Assembly (NCBI GenBank): GCA_025363535.1
Contig: JANYDP010000032.1
Span: 1-10,421, forward strand
Length of the DNA stretch: 10,421 bases
From: Verrucomicrobiota bacterium
GTDB taxonomy: Bacteria > Verrucomicrobiota > Verrucomicrobiia > Limisphaerales > CAIQOK01
Direction of reading: 5' to 3'
This document shows positions 7,312 to 10,421 of this stretch, piece after piece. The notes under the pieces were generated by a model. That model had not been told where the DNA came from and searched no databases. It saw nothing but the letters and a program-made list of their open reading frames with translations. The stretch's first letter is position 1, and the number at the start of each line of letters is the position of its first letter. Made by a program: the position numbers and the translations under genes.

Positions 7312-7640
7312 TTAGAAGAACCGGGTCAGGCCGATCATCCCCATCACGCTGTTTACGCCGTGGTTGGGCTCGCGGATGCCGGCGTTGGAAATGTGGATGG
7401 CTCGGGCTTCGATGGTCAGCGCCAGTTGATCGCGAAGCAACCAGTGCGCACCCACGGTTCCCTGCGAGTTGGTTTGGCCGTCTCCGCACTTGATGACAGC
7501 GCGGCTCCCGAATCCAACCCCGTCACTGGTTGCGCGGCTGCGTTTACGAACAGCGTCGTTGCGGCCAAAAGGGTTAAAATATTTTCCCGGAGATTGCTCA
7601 TGACGAGAACGGCCTGGCTCCGACCTTCATGGAGAATCAT
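7312..7640 (-). pseudogene. pagL: Broken lipid A deacylase (PagL / acyloxyacyl hydrolase-like) gene
   Basis: Two coding pieces of one gene lie in different frames. The first opens at ATG 7640 behind a good ribosome site and carries a signal peptide (NILTLLAATTLFVNAAAQ), with a possible inner ATG at 7601; this frame stops at 7416. The second, from about 7485 to the TAA at 7314-7312, encodes a typical C-terminal PagL-type beta-barrel end. It includes LALTIEARAIHISNAGIREP, then NHGVNSVMG, and ends in GLTRFF with the terminal aromatic expected of outer-membrane barrels. The HxSN motif matches the His and Ser of the PagL active site. Family members have roughly 150-200 residues; here about 100 codons remain, so the middle of the barrel is missing as well as the frame. 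The native enzyme removes the 3-O-acyl chain of lipid A in the outer membrane. An assembly collapse would look the same. This is the only content of the 410 bases between the ABC-F and MCE genes. Confidence 0.72.
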
Positions 7641-7646
7641 TCCACT

Positions 7647-7653
7647 CTCCTCC
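7647..7653 (-). promoter_or_regulatory. Ribosome binding site before the pagL remnant
   Basis: On the minus strand GGAGGAG is followed by AGTGGA and then ATG (7640), a 6-nt spacing. It supports 7640 rather than 7601 as the original start and shows that the 5' end of the broken gene is still well preserved. Confidence 0.55.
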
Positions 7654-7720
7654 GATTTTTCCAGTCAGTCAGGCAGAAATGCCTTGGCGGTGAAGTTGCG
7701 CCGCAATCCTGTTTGCGATC

Positions 7721-8965
7721 TCACCGTCGCTTGGGCGGCGGGGCCGGTGCATTGTTGGTTTTGAACGCCGAGCGCAACAGCCAGTGGCGTTTCAATCCCT
7801 GGATAAACGTGTCCGCATCCATCACCGTGCTGGAAATGCCGGTGAGGAGATTCGAGTTCGCCTGCACCTGGGCGTTCAAGTTGCTGGTGATGTTGGCCAG
7901 GTTGATGATCGCCAGATTCAGGTTCGCAAGATTCAAATTGGCGAGGTTGGTGTTGGCGTTGGTCAGGAGGAGGTTCGCGCCGTCGAAAGCGGCATCCAGC
8001 TTGGTGTTGAAGTTCGTGGGCAGCAGCCATTCGCCGAGCGCACCGGAATGTTTCAACTGGGCGGTGATGAAGTCCAGATTGCTGACGGCGGGCCGGGCAC
8101 CGAGGGCGACGGCGTTGAAATTGGAGGTCATGTTCGCGCTGTTGGACAAAACGATGTTGATCTGGTTGGTCAGGATCAGAAAGTTCGGCAGGGCGGCTTC
8201 GATCTGGCCGACCAGTTTTTCCAGGCGCTCGGTGACGGCCGGGGATTCCTCCGAGGGCAGCCAGAATTTATTGGTCCGGCCATAGGTTTCGTAACGGTGC
8301 TGCGGCTGGTTCCAGACGGCGGTGATTTTTTTCCTTTCCAGCGCGGTGTCCAGCGCTTGAAAGTGGCTGAGACCGCGCGCGGCAATGGCATCCAGGCTTT
8401 TTTGCGAAATGAAAGTCTGCGCGCGGGCAATGGCGTTGGTGGCGCTGTCAAAGATGTCCTGGGCAAATTTCCAGCGCTGCGGTTCCAGCATCGTCCGGGC
8501 CTGCTCCAGGGTGAGTTCCTGCAGCGGATTGAAAGCATACGTGGCGTGTCCACCCGTGCCCTTGGTCACCTCGAGTTGCCGCTTGCCCAGAAAATCCGCC
8601 GACGTGACGCGCGCGCGCGAGCCTTCCGTCCACAAATATCCGTAGTAAGGCTCCTTGATCTCAAACTCGACGTACACGTTGTGCTCGTAGTCTTCCGGCG
8701 GTTGCGACGTGATGCGGGTGATCTGGCCGACATCAAAGCCCATCAACTGCACCGGATCGCCTTCCTTCAAACCGGTGGCGCGGTCTGTGAAGGTGTAGAA
8801 GGGAACCTTGATCTTGAACCAGCCCTTCGTCTGGGCGCGGGTGTAGATGTAATAGCCGAAACCGAACAGCAACAGCGCCGTCGCCAGCAGAACGAACCAG
8901 CCGACCGCGCGTTCCATGCGGCTGAGGCGCGTGCGCAACTGCGGTGTCAAGTCTTGGAGTGCCAT
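7721..8965 (-). CDS. MCE domain protein (MlaD-like lipid transport)
   Basis: A 414-residue inner-membrane-anchored, periplasmic protein. A short cytosolic N-terminus is followed by one membrane helix (about 23-41) and an MCE/MlaD domain (about 50-134) with the family pattern GLKEGDPVQLMGFDVGQI (65-82) and the closing strand LGKRQLEV (126-133). The rest (150-400) is predicted helical. MCE proteins form hexameric rings that carry phospholipids between membranes, usually with an MlaE-type permease and MlaF-type ATPase; neither is in the window. The tail contains five tandem pentapeptides (337-361). The C-terminus is APAPPPKRR. The start ATG at 8965 has only a weak GAG nearby. The gene is followed on the same strand, after 80 nt, by the pagL remnant, so the two may have shared an operon concerned with outer-membrane lipids. 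It diverges from the lipoprotein gene at 9098. Confidence 0.88.
   Translation of the reverse strand: MALQDLTPQLRTRLSRMERAVGWFVLLATALLLFGFGYYIYTRAQTKGWFKIKVPFYTFTDRATGLKEGDPVQLMGFDVGQITRITSQPPEDYEHNVYVEFEIKEPYYGYLWTEGSRARVTSADFLGKRQLEVTKGTGGHATYAFNPLQELTLEQARTMLEPQRWKFAQDIFDSATNAIARAQTFISQKSLDAIAARGLSHFQALDTALERKKITAVWNQPQHRYETYGRTNKFWLPSEESPAVTERLEKLVGQIEAALPNFLILTNQINIVLSNSANMTSNFNAVALGARPAVSNLDFITAQLKHSGALGEWLLPTNFNTKLDAAFDGANLLLTNANTNLANLNLANLNLAIINLANITSNLNAQVQANSNLLTGISSTVMDADTFIQGLKRHWLLRSAFKTNNAPAPPPKRR
7883..7957 (-). repeat. Five tandem 15-nt / pentapeptide units in the MCE protein tail
   Basis: Residues 337-361 of the MCE protein read ANTNL, ANLNL, ANLNL, AIINL, ANITS: alanine at every fifth position, mostly followed by Asn, with Leu or Asn filling the rest. 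This resembles the A(N/D)Lxx pentapeptide-repeat pattern. The DNA units differ at synonymous sites (for example AAT-TTG-AAT-CTT against AAC-CTG-AAT-CTG), so this is not a fresh slippage product. Confidence 0.7.
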
Positions 8966-9060
8966 GATCTCGGCCAGAACAGTTTCAAAATATCAGACCG
9001 CCGTCAAACTACCTCTCAGTCAAGCACGCCGGTCTTTTATCCGCTTTAGCCACACCCCGC

Positions 9061-9089
9061 TTGTCCGCGAACAGATTATTGCGTACAAA
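9061..9089 (+). promoter_or_regulatory. Possible sigma-70-like promoter of the lipoprotein gene
   Basis: TTGTCC (9061-9066) and TACAAA (9084-9089) are separated by 17 nt, each matching four of six consensus bases. The -10 box ends 8 nt before the ATG at 9098, so a transcript from it would be leaderless or nearly so, which fits the absence of a Shine-Dalgarno site. The match is weak and may be chance. Confidence 0.25.
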
Positions 9090-9097
9090 TCACAACG

Positions 9098-9631
9098 ATG
9101 ATTTTCTCGTTCAAACGCGAAGTGGCTTTTGCGGTCACCGGAGCCGGCCTGATCCTGGGCCTCGCCGGCTGCCTTCATTCCAAACCGCTGCCGTCCACAC
9201 CGGTGCCCGCCGCCCCGCAGGTTGCCACGCCCGCCCCGCCGCCGCCCGCCACCAACACGCTGCCCGTGGTGCCGCCCCGGCCGCGCCCGGCCGCCGACGC
9301 TTCGGACAACATGGCCGTGAACATTCTTGCTTGGGACGCCGTCGCCAAAAATTATCTGGCGGGAGCGGGTGAAACCAACGCCTCCTTCATCTTCAACCTC
9401 ACGAATGTTTCCCCGGAGCCGGTGATCATTTACGACACGAGTACGACTTGCGAATGCACCATCGCGCAACTGCCGGCCCGGCCGTGGACGCTGGCGCCCG
9501 GAGCCGGCGGACAGATCCACGCGTCCCTGGACTTGCGCAATCGCACCGCCGGTGTGACCAACTACGTGGTCGTGTTCACCTCCAAAGGCAACCGGTTGCT
9601 GACCGTGGCGGCCAGCCTGCCCAAGCCGTGA
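9098..9631 (+). CDS. DUF1573-like lipoprotein
   Basis: A 177-residue predicted lipoprotein. The signal peptide ends in the lipobox LAGC (22-25), so C25 would be acylated. A proline- and alanine-rich spacer (about 28-66, including APPPP and PPRPRP) probably spans peptidoglycan or holds the domain away from the membrane. The C-terminal domain (about 72-177) has the DUF1573 layout: FNLTNVSPEPVIIYD (98-112), then TSTTCECT (114-121) with the conserved CxC (C118, C120), a LAPGAGGQI turn (132-140) and beta strands to the end. DUF1573 domains are immunoglobulin-like and their function is unknown. The start ATG at 9098 sits directly before the basic N-region (FKRE). Its stop is 22 nt from the stop of the convergent recF, with no obvious terminator hairpin between. 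Confidence 0.82.
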   Translation: MIFSFKREVAFAVTGAGLILGLAGCLHSKPLPSTPVPAAPQVATPAPPPPATNTLPVVPPRPRPAADASDNMAVNILAWDAVAKNYLAGAGETNASFIFNLTNVSPEPVIIYDTSTTCECTIAQLPARPWTLAPGAGGQIHASLDLRNRTAGVTNYVVVFTSKGNRLLTVAASLPKP

Positions 9632-9653
9632 TCCGTGGAGTGCGGCGGAGAAA

Positions 9654-10421
9654 TCAAACCCGCTTTAACGCGTCTGACTTCACTTCCCACCGTTGCAATT
9701 CGCGGCTCAACTCGCGCGCCCAGTTTTCCTCCGTGCAGGTCATGAACACCTGCCCGCGCGCCTGGTGCGACCGCTCCAGCAGCGGCAAAAAACCCGCGCG
9801 ACGTTTCTCGTCCAGCTCGCCCATCACGTCGTCAATCAACAGCACCGGCGGGGTGCCGTGAATGCCCGTGAGGTATTCCGCCTGCGCCATTTTCAATGCG
9901 ATGGCCAGCGTCCGCTTCTGGCCCTCGCTGCCGAACTGTGCGGCGGGCCGGTCGTTTTGCAACAGCAGCAGATCGTCGCGATGCGGCCCGACCAGCGTGG
10001 CGCGGTAGGTTTGCTCGCGGCGCCGCGCCTGGGCCAGTTCCAGCACAAAATCTTTTTTCACGCTCGGCTGATATTCGATCCGCAGATCTTCCGCGTCATT
10101 GGAAATCCGGCGGTACGCCAGGCGTGCCAGCGGGGAGATTTTAGGAATCAACTCGCGCCGCAACCGGATGATTTCCCCGCCCGTCTCAACCAGTTCGCGG
10201 GTGAAACTTTCGAGCGAGGCTTCGTCCGGCGTGTGCCGCTTGAGCAACGCATTGCGGGAACGCAGGGCCTGCGCGTAACGCTGCAACAACGGCAAGTACG
10301 TCGGGTGCGTCTGGGTCAGCAGCAGATCCAGAAAACGCCGCCGGATGCGCGACGTGCCTTTGACGAGCTGCAAATCTTCCGTGCAAAAAACCACCGTGCG
10401 CAGCGCGCCGAGATACGCGGT
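9654..10421 (-). CDS. recF: DNA replication and repair protein RecF, C-terminal two thirds
   Basis: SMC-like ATPase that binds gapped DNA and helps load RecA with RecO and RecR. The gene runs in from the right edge with no start in the window; 255 C-terminal residues are visible of about 360 usual for the family, so the Walker A N-terminus lies outside. Numbering from the edge: VVFCTEDLQLVKG (10-22) is the RecF VxFxPEDLxLVKG block, followed by IRRRFLD (26-32). GPHRDD is at 145-150 and the ABC-type signature GSEGQKRTLAIALK at 164-177. Walker B VLLIDD is at 193-198, with the D-loop GELDEKRR at 201-208. A GTG at 10394 lies inside the conserved VVF block and is not the real start. recF often lies near dnaA/dnaN/gyrB; none is visible here. 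Confidence 0.93.
   Translation of the reverse strand, partial: TAYLGALRTVVFCTEDLQLVKGTSRIRRRFLDLLLTQTHPTYLPLLQRYAQALRSRNALLKRHTPDEASLESFTRELVETGGEIIRLRRELIPKISPLARLAYRRISNDAEDLRIEYQPSVKKDFVLELAQARRREQTYRATLVGPHRDDLLLLQNDRPAAQFGSEGQKRTLAIALKMAQAEYLTGIHGTPPVLLIDDVMGELDEKRRAGFLPLLERSHQARGQVFMTCTEENWARELSRELQRWEVKSDALKRV

Noticed and set aside
7671..7684. AGGCA-GAAA-TGCCT hairpin between the MCE stop and the pagL remnant
   Set aside because: It has only 5 bp and no U-run on either strand; too weak to call a terminator.
7784..9049. A 421-residue plus-strand open frame opposite the MCE gene
   Set aside because: The minus strand carries the membrane helix and MCE motifs; the plus translation has no family features and arises from codon bias.
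1..10421. CRISPR arrays, tRNA or rRNA genes, insertion sequences, phage or toxin-antitoxin modules
   Set aside because: None was seen: there is no regularly spaced repeat array, no transposase or integrase motif, no terminal inverted repeats and no tRNA-like cloverleaf noticed on reading.

Overview
The window reads as ordinary chromosomal DNA of a Gram-negative bacterium. It has a MlaD-like MCE lipid-transport protein, the wreck of a PagL-type lipid A deacylase (which implies an LPS outer membrane), a DUF1573-type lipoprotein and RecF. Weak or absent Shine-Dalgarno sites at most starts, about 60% G+C in the core genes, and this gene mix suggest Verrucomicrobiota or a relative. That placement is an inference; there is no rRNA or other marker to settle it.

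Layout, left to right. 3-125: tail of an unidentified gene. 280-1233: NAD-dependent sugar epimerase of the UDP-glucuronate 4-epimerase type, followed after 4 nt by an unknown 192-residue protein (1238-1816). 1893-4007: a two-gene cassette of a cytochrome P450 and a small membrane protein of the PAP2 / inositolphosphotransferase-like superfamily. It is visibly more AT-rich than its surroundings, and the P450 has a strong Shine-Dalgarno site. 4076-5224, minus strand: an E1-like MoeB/ThiF adenylyltransferase fused to a rhodanese domain, divergent from 5361-7310, an ABC-F ATPase. Their shared 136-nt spacer holds a perfect 16-bp palindrome.

The right part concerns the cell envelope. On the minus strand an MCE protein (8965-7721) is followed by a broken pagL-like gene (7640-7312) whose signal-peptide half and catalytic C-terminal half lie in different frames with the middle missing. 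A DUF1573-like lipoprotein (9098-9631) diverges from the MCE gene and converges on recF (9654 to the right edge, cut by the window).

No defence system, CRISPR array, tRNA, rRNA or insertion sequence was seen. The most interesting items are the pagL remnant, the P450-PAP2 cassette and a five-unit pentapeptide repeat in the tail of the MCE protein.
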